Part shown: positions 18,843 to 26,869 of the stretch, in pieces
Position numbering within the stretch: position 1 is the stretch's first letter
Layout of the letters: each line of letters begins with the position of its first letter
Translations under genes and position numbers: made by a program
Assembly (NCBI RefSeq): GCF_002013375.1
Contig: NZ_MAEW01000007.1
Location: forward strand, 1-64,000
DNA length: 64,000 nt
DNA from: Mycobacterium sp. D16Q13
GTDB taxonomy: Bacteria; Actinomycetota; Actinomycetes; Mycobacteriales; Mycobacteriaceae
Reading direction: 5' to 3'
The notes under the pieces: model-generated
Told to the model about the DNA's origin: nothing
The model's database searches: none
Seen by the model: only the letters and a program-made list of their open reading frames with translations

Positions 18843-19124
18843 GTGGTGTCGGAGGACTCGTCCGTGGCGCAAGCACGGACACTGCTGATCGCGCTCTACG
18901 AGCATGTCGACGAAGTGGCGCAGTCGATGGCCGAGGCCGAACACTTGATCCGACATACCCCGCGCCACAGCTCCCCACACCGGCACCACCGACTCCGCGT
19001 GGCCGCCATGCGCAAGGACATCTACGAAGCACAACGGCTGATTAAGCAACTGCACCAACGGTTTCCGGCGATACGCAATACGGTGTGGCCGCCAACGGAC
19101 CCGTCGGGCGGGCAGCACGGATAA
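18843..19124 (+). CDS. Small helical protein of unknown function
   Basis: A 93-residue soluble protein predicted to be mostly helical and rich in His and Arg (HRHHRLRVAAMRKDIYEAQRLIKQLHQRF). No signal peptide or membrane segment is seen. Tandem GTG codons begin at 18843, with GAGAG about seven bases upstream. I do not recognise the family. It lies in the accessory stretch between the backbone genes and tRNA-Asn. Confidence 0.5.
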   Translation: MVSEDSSVAQARTLLIALYEHVDEVAQSMAEAEHLIRHTPRHSSPHRHHRLRVAAMRKDIYEAQRLIKQLHQRFPAIRNTVWPPTDPSGGQHG

Positions 19125-19160
19125 ATGATCGGGGCGGCACTTCCCGAATCTGTAGGGAAG

Positions 19161-19400
19161 CTAGCCCGGTTCGTCCACGCCCACAGTGATCGACCGGTTG
19201 CCGCAATCGAGGGTTAGGGCTGCATGATCGCCCCCCGGAAGTACCGCGAAGGCAACGGTGTATGTCCGGTGGTCCTCGGGAGAACATCGGCCTAGGGCGG
19301 CAACTAACCGTCGGCCATCACCCAACCGCCGGGTCGGCGCCATGGGTGATGCCGCACCTGATGTTGGGTACGCGGAGAGCAGCAGCGCCTTCCTGCGCAT
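19161..19400 (-). CDS. Doubtful ORF, possibly the remnant of a secreted protein
   Basis: A 79-codon frame whose last third (HRTYTVAFAVLPGGDHAA and LTLDCGNRSITVGVD) looks like a beta-rich exported domain, while the first part looks non-coding. There is no good signal peptide, and a poor AAAGG lies upstream of ATG 19400. It may be the 3' end of a decayed gene. The rest of 19125-19507 holds nothing else I can support. Confidence 0.25.
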   Translation of the reverse strand: MRRKALLLSAYPTSGAASPMAPTRRLGDGRRLVAALGRCSPEDHRTYTVAFAVLPGGDHAALTLDCGNRSITVGVDEPG

Positions 19401-19507
19401 GTCCGTGGTTACCTTTTGGCAGGTCGCGGCACATCCACCCGCAAAGTATTGAAAAAGTTTCCCAATCCAGGTACTAACGCAGTTCAAAGTGATCTATTCT
19501 GTTCCCT

Positions 19508-20932
19508 GTGGGTGGAGATATGCAAGGTCAAAGCAACCATCATCGAGCGAGCTGGCGCTGCATTCTGCAACAACAGGCGACAAAGCCTGTGGTTCATCGC
19601 GCACACCAGCACGTGCGCACCGCGCTGGTTGCGGTCGCGGTCCTAGCCGTGGGGGCCGCCGGCGCACAGGTGGCGGCCAATCACACAACGCCTGGTAGTG
19701 GGTTCTCGACCATCGCCACAGTCGGTGCCGACCCCACTGGCCCGACCGGGGGCCCTGGCGGTCCTGGCGGAATGGATGGCAGCCAGTTCCAGCCGCCTGG
19801 ACTGCCGCCGCAGACGCCCGATTATCAGGGCGGCATCAACCAGCCGCCCCTGGATCAGAACTCGGGCATCTCGATCTACAACTCGGGTAATCCGCAAGCG
19901 CCACAGCAGGTTCCAGGCCAGCAGGGGCAACAGCCGCAACAGGGCTCCGATCAGCCCGCCCACGGCACCCAGCCTCCCAATTACTCCACGGCACCTGGCT
20001 ACACCCAGGGGCCAGGTCAGCCGAATCCTGATTATCAGGCCCCACAACAGGGCTCACCTCAGCAGGGTCAGCAGTCTCCTCAGCAGGGTCAGCAGCAGCC
20101 GAACCAGTCCGAGCAGCAACAGCCTGAGCAACAACAGCAGGAACAGCAGGGTGATCAGCAGCGCCAGCAGCGCTGCCAGGCAATGTCGCAGCAGATGGAC
20201 CAGATCACCCAAACCGCCGGGAAGGTCGCTGACGTCGCTCAACAGGTCGGGGACACAGCTAAGATCCTGCTTCCCAAGGGCGGCGGCGGATCGCAAGATC
20301 CGGATGGCCAACGCTCCCCGGGCCGCTTGCCAGTCCAGCCGCTTGAGTGTGGTGATTGCCTTCCAGAGCAGCGGCCGCAGAACCCGTTCTGCAAGCTTTT
20401 CCCTAATCCTGGCGCAAAATTTGCTTGTGACGAGCTCTTCGATCCCTGGATGGAGAACTTCAGGGATTCCTGCGATCCAGGAGCGGCAAACTGCAAGGGT
20501 CAGGTCCCGATCTGCTACCCGCGCGGAGTTACTAATCCATCTCCCGAGATGCAAAAGAGCATGAAGGACTACCTTGATGGCGGCAACAAGCTAATCGACG
20601 ATAATCAACGCCTGGGCGGTAAAGTCACCAAACGTTCAACCAAAAACATGGGTAGCAGGCGCGACGCCGATAAGAAACGTGCGAATGATAAATACGGTGA
20701 GAAAGCGTTTGAAGGTAAGGCGTATGGACACATACCGGACCTGACTTGGGGAGGTTCTGCCGAGGACGAGCGTGATGTTATTCCGTTCGACAAGGACCTC
20801 AATTCGTCGATAGGTGGCCAGTCCAATCGCTTTAAGACCAACTTTGAGGCGACGGCATTCGTGGAAGGATACTGGGGCGAAGTGTGGGGCGCGAAGGATA
20901 CGCAGTGCTTGGCCCCAGTAGGGTATGCGTGA
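19508..20932 (+). CDS. Exported Pro/Gln-rich protein with conserved-looking C-terminal domain
   Basis: A 474-residue protein. A long basic N terminus is followed by one hydrophobic segment (about residues 38-57) that should direct export or anchoring. A Gly/Pro stretch and then a Gln/Pro-rich low-complexity region (about 130-220, repeats of QQGQQ) lead to a cysteine-containing folded region (about 275-345). A Lys/Asp-rich linker leads to a C-terminal domain of about 70 residues (GHIPDLTWGG ... NSSIGGQSNRF ... EATAFVEGYWG). This repeat-linker-compact-domain layout is typical of secreted effectors or toxins, but I cannot name the domain. GTG 19508 is taken as start; ATG 19520 is possible. Its stop overlaps the next gene by four bases. 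Confidence 0.75.
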   Translation: MGGDMQGQSNHHRASWRCILQQQATKPVVHRAHQHVRTALVAVAVLAVGAAGAQVAANHTTPGSGFSTIATVGADPTGPTGGPGGPGGMDGSQFQPPGLPPQTPDYQGGINQPPLDQNSGISIYNSGNPQAPQQVPGQQGQQPQQGSDQPAHGTQPPNYSTAPGYTQGPGQPNPDYQAPQQGSPQQGQQSPQQGQQQPNQSEQQQPEQQQQEQQGDQQRQQRCQAMSQQMDQITQTAGKVADVAQQVGDTAKILLPKGGGGSQDPDGQRSPGRLPVQPLECGDCLPEQRPQNPFCKLFPNPGAKFACDELFDPWMENFRDSCDPGAANCKGQVPICYPRGVTNPSPEMQKSMKDYLDGGNKLIDDNQRLGGKVTKRSTKNMGSRRDADKKRANDKYGEKAFEGKAYGHIPDLTWGGSAEDERDVIPFDKDLNSSIGGQSNRFKTNFEATAFVEGYWGEVWGAKDTQCLAPVGYA

Positions 20933-21447
20933 AAATGTCACATGTTTGGGATAAACTTGGAGGGCGTACGCGACTCGCAGCTGGCGCATTGGCCTGGGTC
21001 GCGACGATTGCGATTGCCTCGGTGGTGACCTACGTTTTGTGTATGCAGCATCCCAGCGCCACATCCGATAAATATGATGCCGAAGTCCGGACAGTCATTG
21101 AGCAGTACATTGACGCCCTGAACAAGAGCGACCTCTCACGGATCGAGGCCCTTTCGACTGGGGCAGCCGAAGAACAGCTGAATCCGCAATTCGTAGGTGG
21201 GTACGTCCGTACGATGGCCATAAGAATCGAAGACCATGGGCCTATGCATATTGCCGATTTCGGCATATTGGCCCGTGGTGATTTAGTTTACGACGCATTC
21301 GTCTATACCGAATTCGAAGACCAGAAAAACGCGAAACCAGAGGACGTCTACTACTACACCGGGGCGCGGGTGCGTTACAGCATGTACCGGCTCAAAGGGC
21401 AGTGGAAAGTGATGAGCGTCGAGACGTTCAGGGCCGATGAAAAGTGA
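20929..21447 (+). CDS. Membrane-anchored NTF2-like (SnoaL/DUF4878-type) protein
   Basis: A 172-residue protein with one N-terminal membrane segment (about residues 16-36) and an external alpha+beta domain. That domain starts with the helix VRTVIEQYIDALNKSDLSRIEAL and ends with strands YSMYRLKGQWKVMSVETF, the pattern of NTF2-fold domains in many mycobacterial membrane-anchored proteins. GTG 20929 overlaps the previous stop as GTGA; the same overlap joins it to the lipoprotein gene downstream. The three genes thus form one translational unit. It could shield the cell from, or present, the upstream exported protein; this is inference. Confidence 0.75.
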   Translation: MKMSHVWDKLGGRTRLAAGALAWVATIAIASVVTYVLCMQHPSATSDKYDAEVRTVIEQYIDALNKSDLSRIEALSTGAAEEQLNPQFVGGYVRTMAIRIEDHGPMHIADFGILARGDLVYDAFVYTEFEDQKNAKPEDVYYYTGARVRYSMYRLKGQWKVMSVETFRADEK

Positions 21448-21986
21448 TCAAGCTGCATACCGCGGCCATCGGGGCGGTCCTGTCCGTGATCGTGCTATCC
21501 GGCTGTCAAAGTCCCGAACCGGCTGAAGCTGGACCGAACTTCGCAAAGATCCCCGGGCAGTTCCCTGACCCTGCAACCACCACGGCGGTCGGCGCAGAAG
21601 ATGCACCTGTGGGCTCATGCGCGAGAATCACCGGCAAGCGCACCGACGCAGTCATGGTGCTTGCGAAATGTGACTCCACCGAAGCCACGCATCGCATCGT
21701 GCAAAGGGTTGTAGAGCCCAAGGACTGTGTGGGTGATGTCGATCGGCGCTACTACCGCAATACCGCCGCCGGGGAATGGACCGCCTGCCTAGACATTTAC
21801 TGGGCCAACTCCGGCTGCCTAAGCATCGCCGACGATGCAACGAAAGCGGTCAAGTGCGACGACACGACGGCACCCCGGCGATACCGAGCCACCACGCTCA
21901 TCCTCGGCGTCTCAAACGCCGACATGTGCAGCGGCTACGCGCACCCGGTGCGCCGGTTCACCATCTGCACCGAATCCGTTCGATAG
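21444..21986 (+). CDS. Lipoprotein (LppU-like)
   Basis: A 180-residue lipoprotein with signal peptide and lipobox LSGC (Cys21). The mature domain has six or more cysteines, with blocks (APVGSCARITG, HRIVQRVVEPKDCVGDVDRRYY, CLDIYWANSGCLSI) recalling LppU-type mycobacterial lipoproteins, a likeness from memory only. GTG 21444 overlaps the previous stop as GTGA. It is the last gene of the three-gene exported cassette; the function is unknown. Confidence 0.75.
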   Translation: MIKLHTAAIGAVLSVIVLSGCQSPEPAEAGPNFAKIPGQFPDPATTTAVGAEDAPVGSCARITGKRTDAVMVLAKCDSTEATHRIVQRVVEPKDCVGDVDRRYYRNTAAGEWTACLDIYWANSGCLSIADDATKAVKCDDTTAPRRYRATTLILGVSNADMCSGYAHPVRRFTICTESVR

Positions 21987-22079
21987 TCAGGCACTAGCAC
22001 GCCGGCGCTCGTGTCGACGGTGAGTGGACTTCTCCGAATCCCTCTCGTGTTGAAGCTTGGCCACCACGTCGTCTGCTCC

Positions 22080-22296
22080 CTAGGCCTTAGACAGAAGGGA
22101 TTCAGCGACTCGCTCCCCCTCGTCGGTGAGGTTAAGTCAGGCGTGGTAGTCCCAGGTGCCTTGTTCGCCGAGCCTCGATTTGGATATCTCCAAGGGCGGC
22201 ATCTGGATTGGCCTGCTTGACCAGCCAGTGCACGCGGTAAAACTCGACCCAGCCGTCAAGGCCGTCTATGAGGATTTCGTTGCGGGCGCTGTTCAT
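22080..22296 (-). pseudogene. Small conserved-looking gene broken by a frameshift and a nonsense codon
   Basis: ATG 22296 has a strong ribosome binding site (GGGAAGGAGAGCT just upstream). The frame reads well as MNSARNEILIDGLDGWVEFY and on through WLVKQANPDAALGDIQIEA, but then degenerates and stops at 22132. One base over, the sequence continues sensibly as RLGEQGTWDYHA, a TGA, then LNLTDEGERVAESLLSKA and a TAG at 22080-22082. The simplest history is a coding sequence of about 71 residues hit by one indel near 22170 and a Trp-to-stop change. A 54-residue product could still be made. The family is not named; the winged-helix-like ending (LTDEGERVAESL) suggests a small regulatory or phage-derived protein. 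Confidence 0.6.
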
Positions 22297-22375
22297 AGCT
22301 CTCCTTCCCGGCGCGGCTTCTCGTGCGACTGCCTGTCGCGACCAAGGAAACGACATTGCCACAGCAGCCAGCAAC

Positions 22376-23071
22376 ATGTCATATGGTTTGAACATGCAGA
22401 ATGCGGGTCTAGCAAGATCATTCTGGCAATGGCAGGCAGAGGGACTCGTTGGTTCGCCTCGACGGCGGGCAGTCGGCCATGCCCTGCAACAGTTCGTCTC
22501 GATGGCCATCGTCCTCGCAGTCATAGACGTAGCGACCTGGGAAGACAATGGCTACACCTACACGTTCCACATCGCCCTGCTCGCGCTCGCCGCCTACCCG
22601 GCTGGCCTGCTGATGAGCCGTGTCCAGAGTGAACGCCTCACCGAGTATCGGTGGGCACTGTGGGGCGTGCCGCCCAGCTCATACGGCGAGGCGCTGCGCG
22701 CCTCCTACTTCGGCGCGGTGCCCACTGATCCGTACGTGCGGTCGTCTGCGGTGCGGTTCATACAGATACGCCAACACCGAGCACTGAGCCCGCTCACAGT
22801 GTGGGTGCTTGTCGCCGGGTTCGCCGCATTAACAGGTCTCGTGCGGTTTGCACTCCCCGGCGAACAGCCCTCCGCGCCCTGGTTCGGATTCATCGCGCTG
22901 CTCGCAGCGCTCGCGGCATCCGCATCGATCCAACCTGGGATCCTGCGGCGGCGGCTCACGCTGCTGCTGGCCGGTGAATGCAAAACTCCGCCTCCAGAAG
23001 GAGACGGAGTTCAAGGCGCAAAACTTGCTGTGCTCCCCCGCTTGGACTCGAACCAAGAACCGTCCGATTAA
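22376..23071 (+). CDS. Membrane protein with four hydrophobic segments; C terminus reads into tRNA-Asn
   Basis: A 231-residue protein with segments near residues 45-65, 70-90, 145-165 and 175-195 and an Arg-rich loop between them. I do not recognise the family. ATG 22376 is used; ATG 22394 is possible, and neither has a clear ribosome binding site. The last 25-30 codons run through the terminator hairpin and into the opposite-strand tRNA-Asn gene. The natural stop has therefore probably been lost, and the tail is not native. This fits an element that recombined at the tRNA 3' end. Confidence 0.55.
   Translation: MSYGLNMQNAGLARSFWQWQAEGLVGSPRRRAVGHALQQFVSMAIVLAVIDVATWEDNGYTYTFHIALLALAAYPAGLLMSRVQSERLTEYRWALWGVPPSSYGEALRASYFGAVPTDPYVRSSAVRFIQIRQHRALSPLTVWVLVAGFAALTGLVRFALPGEQPSAPWFGFIALLAALAASASIQPGILRRRLTLLLAGECKTPPPEGDGVQGAKLAVLPRLDSNQEPSD
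22984..23011 (-). terminator. Rho-independent terminator downstream of tRNA-Asn
   Basis: On the minus strand AACTCCGTCTCC-TTCT-GGAGGCGGAGTT forms a 12-bp stem with one mismatch and a 4-nt loop, followed by a short T run. It lies about 20 bases after the tRNA 3' end and is well placed to end the tRNA transcript. Confidence 0.75.
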
Positions 23072-23105
23072 CAGTCGGAAGCTCTGCCAATTGAGCTACA
23101 GGGGA
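23033..23105 (-). tRNA. asnT: tRNA-Asn (GTT)
   Basis: A 73-nt minus-strand cloverleaf: acceptor TCCCCTG/CGGGGGA, D arm GCTC/GAGC, anticodon loop CTGTTAA (anticodon GTT, Asn), T arm CTTGG-TTCGAGT-CCAAG, discriminator G. CCA is not fully encoded. M. tuberculosis also carries tRNA-Asn next to its Rv2342 homologue, as here. The 3' end faces the accessory stretch at 17-23 kb. Confidence 0.95.
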
Positions 23106-23333
23106 CTATCCGGATCGCGTCGGTTTGTACCGCGAACCGAGGCATGACTTTAGCGTACGGGTAGGGGTGAAAGCCAAACCGGCCGCCAGGCCGTATCGCC
23201 CGCCTACGAGCGACAAAGACGGGGTGCACAGGGTGTTGTCGCTCATAGTCGGGCACAAGGAAGTGTCCTGGCTCAGCCGTTCACAGGTGCGTCAGGCAGG
23301 ATAGGGAGAACTTCGTTAGTTGGTGGAGGGTTC

Positions 23334-23582
23334 GTGATTCGGGTTTTGTTGGTGCTGGCCGCTGGCTACGTGCTGGGTGCGAAGGCTGGTCGTCGCCGAT
23401 ACGAGCAGATCGTCAACGGGTATCAGGCCGTCACCGGCAGCCCCGCGACCAAGAAGCTGATCGAGATCAGCCGTCGTCGCCTGGCCAACTCACTGTCTCC
23501 CGATCCGCACATGGTGGAACTCACACCGATCGATGAGACGACCATGATCTTGGAGCCCGAGCCCCAGCTCGACAACAAGTAG
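23334..23582 (+). CDS. Small conserved mycobacterial protein (Rv2342-like)
   Basis: An 82-residue protein with one N-terminal hydrophobic segment (VLLVLAAGYVLGAKAG) followed by a basic, helical region (GRRRYEQIVNGYQAVTGSPATKKLIEISRRRLA) and an acidic tail. Position and size match Rv2342, which lies between tRNA-Asn and dnaG in M. tuberculosis; the function is unknown. GTG 23334 has GGAGGG just upstream. It is convergent with dnaG, with a gap of seven bases. Confidence 0.8.
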   Translation: MIRVLLVLAAGYVLGAKAGRRRYEQIVNGYQAVTGSPATKKLIEISRRRLANSLSPDPHMVELTPIDETTMILEPEPQLDNK

Positions 23583-23589
23583 CGCGCCG

Positions 23590-25494
23590 CTACACCGACG
23601 GATCGTCCCCGCTGACCTGCTCCACCAGGCTGCGCCGGTACGCCTCCAGCGCCACCAGATCGCCGAACAGCGCGTGATACTCGTCGGCGTTGTCCACCGG
23701 TGACATCCGCTGCAGCTTGGACTTGACCTCGGCTACCTGCCGTCCGACCCACACCTCTTGCAGCTTGGCCAGCACCGAGCCGATGTACCGGGGCAGCCGC
23801 TCATCGTTGTCCACTTGGATGGCCTCGGCGGTCAGAGCGTTGATCAGCATCACCTGGTTCTGCGATGACGCGCTCTGGCGCACCTTGTCGATCCACTCCG
23901 CACCGACAATCCCCGCCCCGGTGCCACCAGCCGTCTCAATCGCGGTGCGCACTGCCACGTATCCGGGGTGCGTGAAGCTGTCGGGGGTCAGCGAGTCGAA
24001 CACCGGTCCGGCGAAGGCCGGGAACTGCAGCGCGGCCTTGAGCGCTTCACGCTGCGGCCACAACGTGGGGTCCTTGGCGTCGGGCATGGCGACCTTGGGC
24101 GCCGGGGCAGGTTCAGAACCACGGGGACGACGGTCCGGGGACACCGAACCGCCCTTCGCCGCCTTACCGGCCTCCTCACGCACCCGCGCGAGCACCTGGG
24201 CCACGTCGTCCCACCCGACCCATCCGGCGAGCTGCCGGGCGTACTCGTCGCGCAGCGTCGGGTCCTTGATCTTGGCGACCATCGGCACGCACCGCCGCAG
24301 CGCGTCCACGCGCCCCTCGGCGATCTCCAGATCCGAATCCGTCAGCGCCGTCCGGATCGCGAAGGCGAACAGCGGAGTGCGGCGCGCGACCAGATCCCGC
24401 AGCGCCCCCTCCCCTGACTTGAGCCGCAGATCGCACGGGTCCATTCCGTCCGGCGCCACCGCGACATACGACTGCCCGGCCAGGTTCTGCTCTCCCTCAA
24501 AGGCTTTCAGCGCGGCCGCCTGCCCGGCGGCATCCCCGTCGAACACGTAGATGAGCTCACCGCGGAAGTAGGAGTCATCCATCATCAGACGCCGCAGCAT
24601 CGAGAGGTGCTCGTCACCGAAGGCGGTACCGCAGGACGCCACCGCCGTGGTCACCCCGGCCAGATGCATCGCCATCACGTCGGTATAGCCCTCGACGACC
24701 ACGGCCTGATGTCCCTTGGCGATATCGCGCTTGGCCAGATCCAGACCGAACAGCACCGAGGACTTCTTGTACAGCATGGTTTCCGGGGTGTTCACGTACT
24801 TGCCCGGCATGGTGTCGTCCTCGAAGATCTTGCGCGCCCCGAAGCCGATCGTCTCACCGCTGCTGGCACGAATCGGCCACAGCAGCCGCCGGTGGAACCG
24901 GTCCATGGGGCCGCGGCGGCCCTCACGGGACAGCCCGGCGGCTTCGAGCTCTTTGAATTCGAAGCCCTTGCGCAACAAATGCTTTGTCAGGGTGTCCCAC
25001 CCAGACGGCGCGTATCCGCAACCGTATTGCTTGGCGGCGGCGCCATCGAAATTGCGCTCCGTCAGATACTGGCGCGCCGGTGCCGCCTCGGGGGAATCCA
25101 ACGCGGAGGCGTAGAACTCCTGCGCGGCCGCGTTGGCGGCGACGAGACGCGCCCGGGTGCCGCGGTCACGTTGCGCGGCCGTGCCGCCACCCTCGTAGTT
25201 GATGGTGTAGTTGATGCGGTCGGCCAGCCGCTCGACGGCCTCCACAAACGTGATGTGCTCGATCTTCTGGATGAAGGTGTAGGCGTCGCCGCCCTCACCG
25301 CAGCCAAAGCAGTGGAACTGGCCATGATTGGGCCGCACATGAAAGGACGGCGACTTCTCGTCGTGGAAGGGGCACAGCCCCTTGAGCGAGTCGGCACCCG
25401 CGCGCTTGAGCTGAACATAGTCGCCGACGATGTCCTCGATCCGGGTGCGCTCACGGATCGCCGCGACATCGCGATCAGGAATCCGGCCGGCCAC
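23590..25494 (-). CDS. dnaG: DNA primase DnaG
   Basis: A 634-residue replicative primase that makes RNA primers at the replication fork with the DnaB helicase. The N-terminal zinc ribbon has C-x2-H and C-x2-C ligands (CPFHDEKSPSFH ... FHCFGCGEGGD). The RNA polymerase core has the KFxNT-like KYVNTPET and the TOPRIM motif VVEGYTDVMAM with the acidic DGDAAG. The C-terminal helicase-interaction domain follows a Pro/Lys-rich linker. Upstream on the same strand lies dgt, 25 bases away, the M. tuberculosis order. Confidence 0.97.
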   Translation of the reverse strand: MAGRIPDRDVAAIRERTRIEDIVGDYVQLKRAGADSLKGLCPFHDEKSPSFHVRPNHGQFHCFGCGEGGDAYTFIQKIEHITFVEAVERLADRINYTINYEGGGTAAQRDRGTRARLVAANAAAQEFYASALDSPEAAPARQYLTERNFDGAAAKQYGCGYAPSGWDTLTKHLLRKGFEFKELEAAGLSREGRRGPMDRFHRRLLWPIRASSGETIGFGARKIFEDDTMPGKYVNTPETMLYKKSSVLFGLDLAKRDIAKGHQAVVVEGYTDVMAMHLAGVTTAVASCGTAFGDEHLSMLRRLMMDDSYFRGELIYVFDGDAAGQAAALKAFEGEQNLAGQSYVAVAPDGMDPCDLRLKSGEGALRDLVARRTPLFAFAIRTALTDSDLEIAEGRVDALRRCVPMVAKIKDPTLRDEYARQLAGWVGWDDVAQVLARVREEAGKAAKGGSVSPDRRPRGSEPAPAPKVAMPDAKDPTLWPQREALKAALQFPAFAGPVFDSLTPDSFTHPGYVAVRTAIETAGGTGAGIVGAEWIDKVRQSASSQNQVMLINALTAEAIQVDNDERLPRYIGSVLAKLQEVWVGRQVAEVKSKLQRMSPVDNADEYHALFGDLVALEAYRRSLVEQVSGDDPSV

Positions 25495-25519
25495 TGAGTC
25501 AGCTTAGCCAACCGCGCCG

Positions 25520-26818
25520 TCAGGCCCAGCTGGCTTGCACACCCTGGCTATCGCGGTCCACCCGCTCGAGCCGGCTTTCGGTGTACGAGGCGATCTGATC
25601 CACCACCACCCGGGTGCGCGCCGCGTCGTCCGCGGCGGCCTCGAACGCGGGCACAAACACCGGATCCAGCGTCGCGGGAGCCCCCGCCGCCAGCCACTGC
25701 GCCACCCGGTGGATCCGTTCACGCTGACGGGCCTGTCCCGCGATATGCCGCGGATCGGACATGATGAATTGCAGCGCAAGCATTTTCAGCACCGCCACCT
25801 CGGCGGCCACCACCTCGGGCACGGTCAGTTCGGCCTCGAATCGGACCAGTGCCCCATCCCCGGCCACCTCACGGGTGGCGCCGATCGCGGCCGAGGCGAA
25901 CCGGCCCACCAATTCGCTGGTCAGCCGTTTGAGGTCCGCCGACGCACTCAAGGTGCCGTCATACGGGCCGATGGCCGCGACCACCGGCAGCGTGGCCAGG
26001 CGCGCGGCAGCCTCCTCCAGCGCGCCCTGCTCCAGCCCGCCGAAGGACTTCACCCCCAGCTCCGCGAGCACCTGCGCCTCCCCCGGCGAGGCCAGCACCC
26101 GCAGGTCGATGCGCCCCGAGATCACACCGTCCTCCACGTCATGCACCGAATAGGCGACGTCATCGGACCAGTCCATGATCTGCGCTTCCAGGCAGCGCCG
26201 CCGCGGCGGCGCCCCCGCCCGCACCCAGTCCAGGGCCTTCGCGTCCTCGACGTAGGCGCCGAACTTTCCGCCGCCCGGCGGGCGTAGCCATGGGTACTTC
26301 GTCGCCGCATCCAAGGCCGCCCGCGTCAGGTTCAGCCCGGCGCTGTTGCCCTCGGCATCAACCACTTTGGGTTCCAGCAGGGTAAGGATGCGCAGATTCT
26401 GGGCGTTGCCTTCGAACCCGCCGCAGTCGACCGCCACCTCGTCGAGCGCGCGTTCACCGTTGTGCCCGTACGGCGGATGGCCGATGTCATGCGCCAGCCC
26501 GGCCAGGTCCACCAGGTCCGGGTCGGCACCCAACCCGGTGGCGATACCGCGGCCGATCTGCGCCACCTCCACCGAGTGCGTGAGCCGCGTGCGCGGCGTA
26601 TCACCCTCGCGCGGGCCCACAACCTGTGTCTTGTCGGCCAGACGCCGGAACGCAGCGCTGTGCAGAACCCGCGCCCGGTCACGCGCGAAGTCGGTCCGGT
26701 GCTCCGACGATGGAATCTCGACGATCGCCGCCGTCTTCGGTGTCTCGGTGACGACGCGTTCACGGTCGGAATCGGTGTAGGCGTCCTTGTATGCATCCGT
26801 AGTACGCATCGTGGGCAC
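25520..26818 (-). CDS. dgt: dGTPase-like HD phosphohydrolase
   Basis: A 432-residue HD-superfamily deoxynucleoside triphosphate triphosphohydrolase, which cleaves dNTPs to deoxynucleoside and triphosphate. The metal-binding residues are visible as [10 protein letters not shown] (His), [15 protein letters not shown] (His-Asp) and a later [11 protein letters not shown] (Asp). The length agrees with Rv2344c (431). GTG 26818 is used; ATG 26809 is equally possible, and neither has a good ribosome binding site, so the mRNA may be leaderless. It is divergent from the TPM gene and probably co-transcribed with dnaG. Confidence 0.93.
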   Translation of the reverse strand: MPTMRTTDAYKDAYTDSDRERVVTETPKTAAIVEIPSSEHRTDFARDRARVLHSAAFRRLADKTQVVGPREGDTPRTRLTHSVEVAQIGRGIATGLGADPDLVDLAGLAHDIGHPPYGHNGERALDEVAVDCGGFEGNAQNLRILTLLEPKVVDAEGNSAGLNLTRAALDAATKYPWLRPPGGGKFGAYVEDAKALDWVRAGAPPRRRCLEAQIMDWSDDVAYSVHDVEDGVISGRIDLRVLASPGEAQVLAELGVKSFGGLEQGALEEAAARLATLPVVAAIGPYDGTLSASADLKRLTSELVGRFASAAIGATREVAGDGALVRFEAELTVPEVVAAEVAVLKMLALQFIMSDPRHIAGQARQRERIHRVAQWLAAGAPATLDPVFVPAFEAAADDAARTRVVVDQIASYTESRLERVDRDSQGVQASWA

Positions 26819-26869
26819 CAGTCTGCCAGGACGGGTCCAGGCGCCTCGCGAGGCATTAGATTGGCGACC

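Noticed and set aside
22132..22548. A 138-codon minus-strand reading of the broken small gene with an upstream extension.
   Set aside because: The extension is antisense to the membrane protein gene, and the strong ribosome binding site marks ATG 22296 as the real start.
17000..23105. A duplicated tRNA-Asn 3' end as an attachment site for the accessory stretch.
   Set aside because: I looked for a second copy of the tRNA end to the left within the window and found none.
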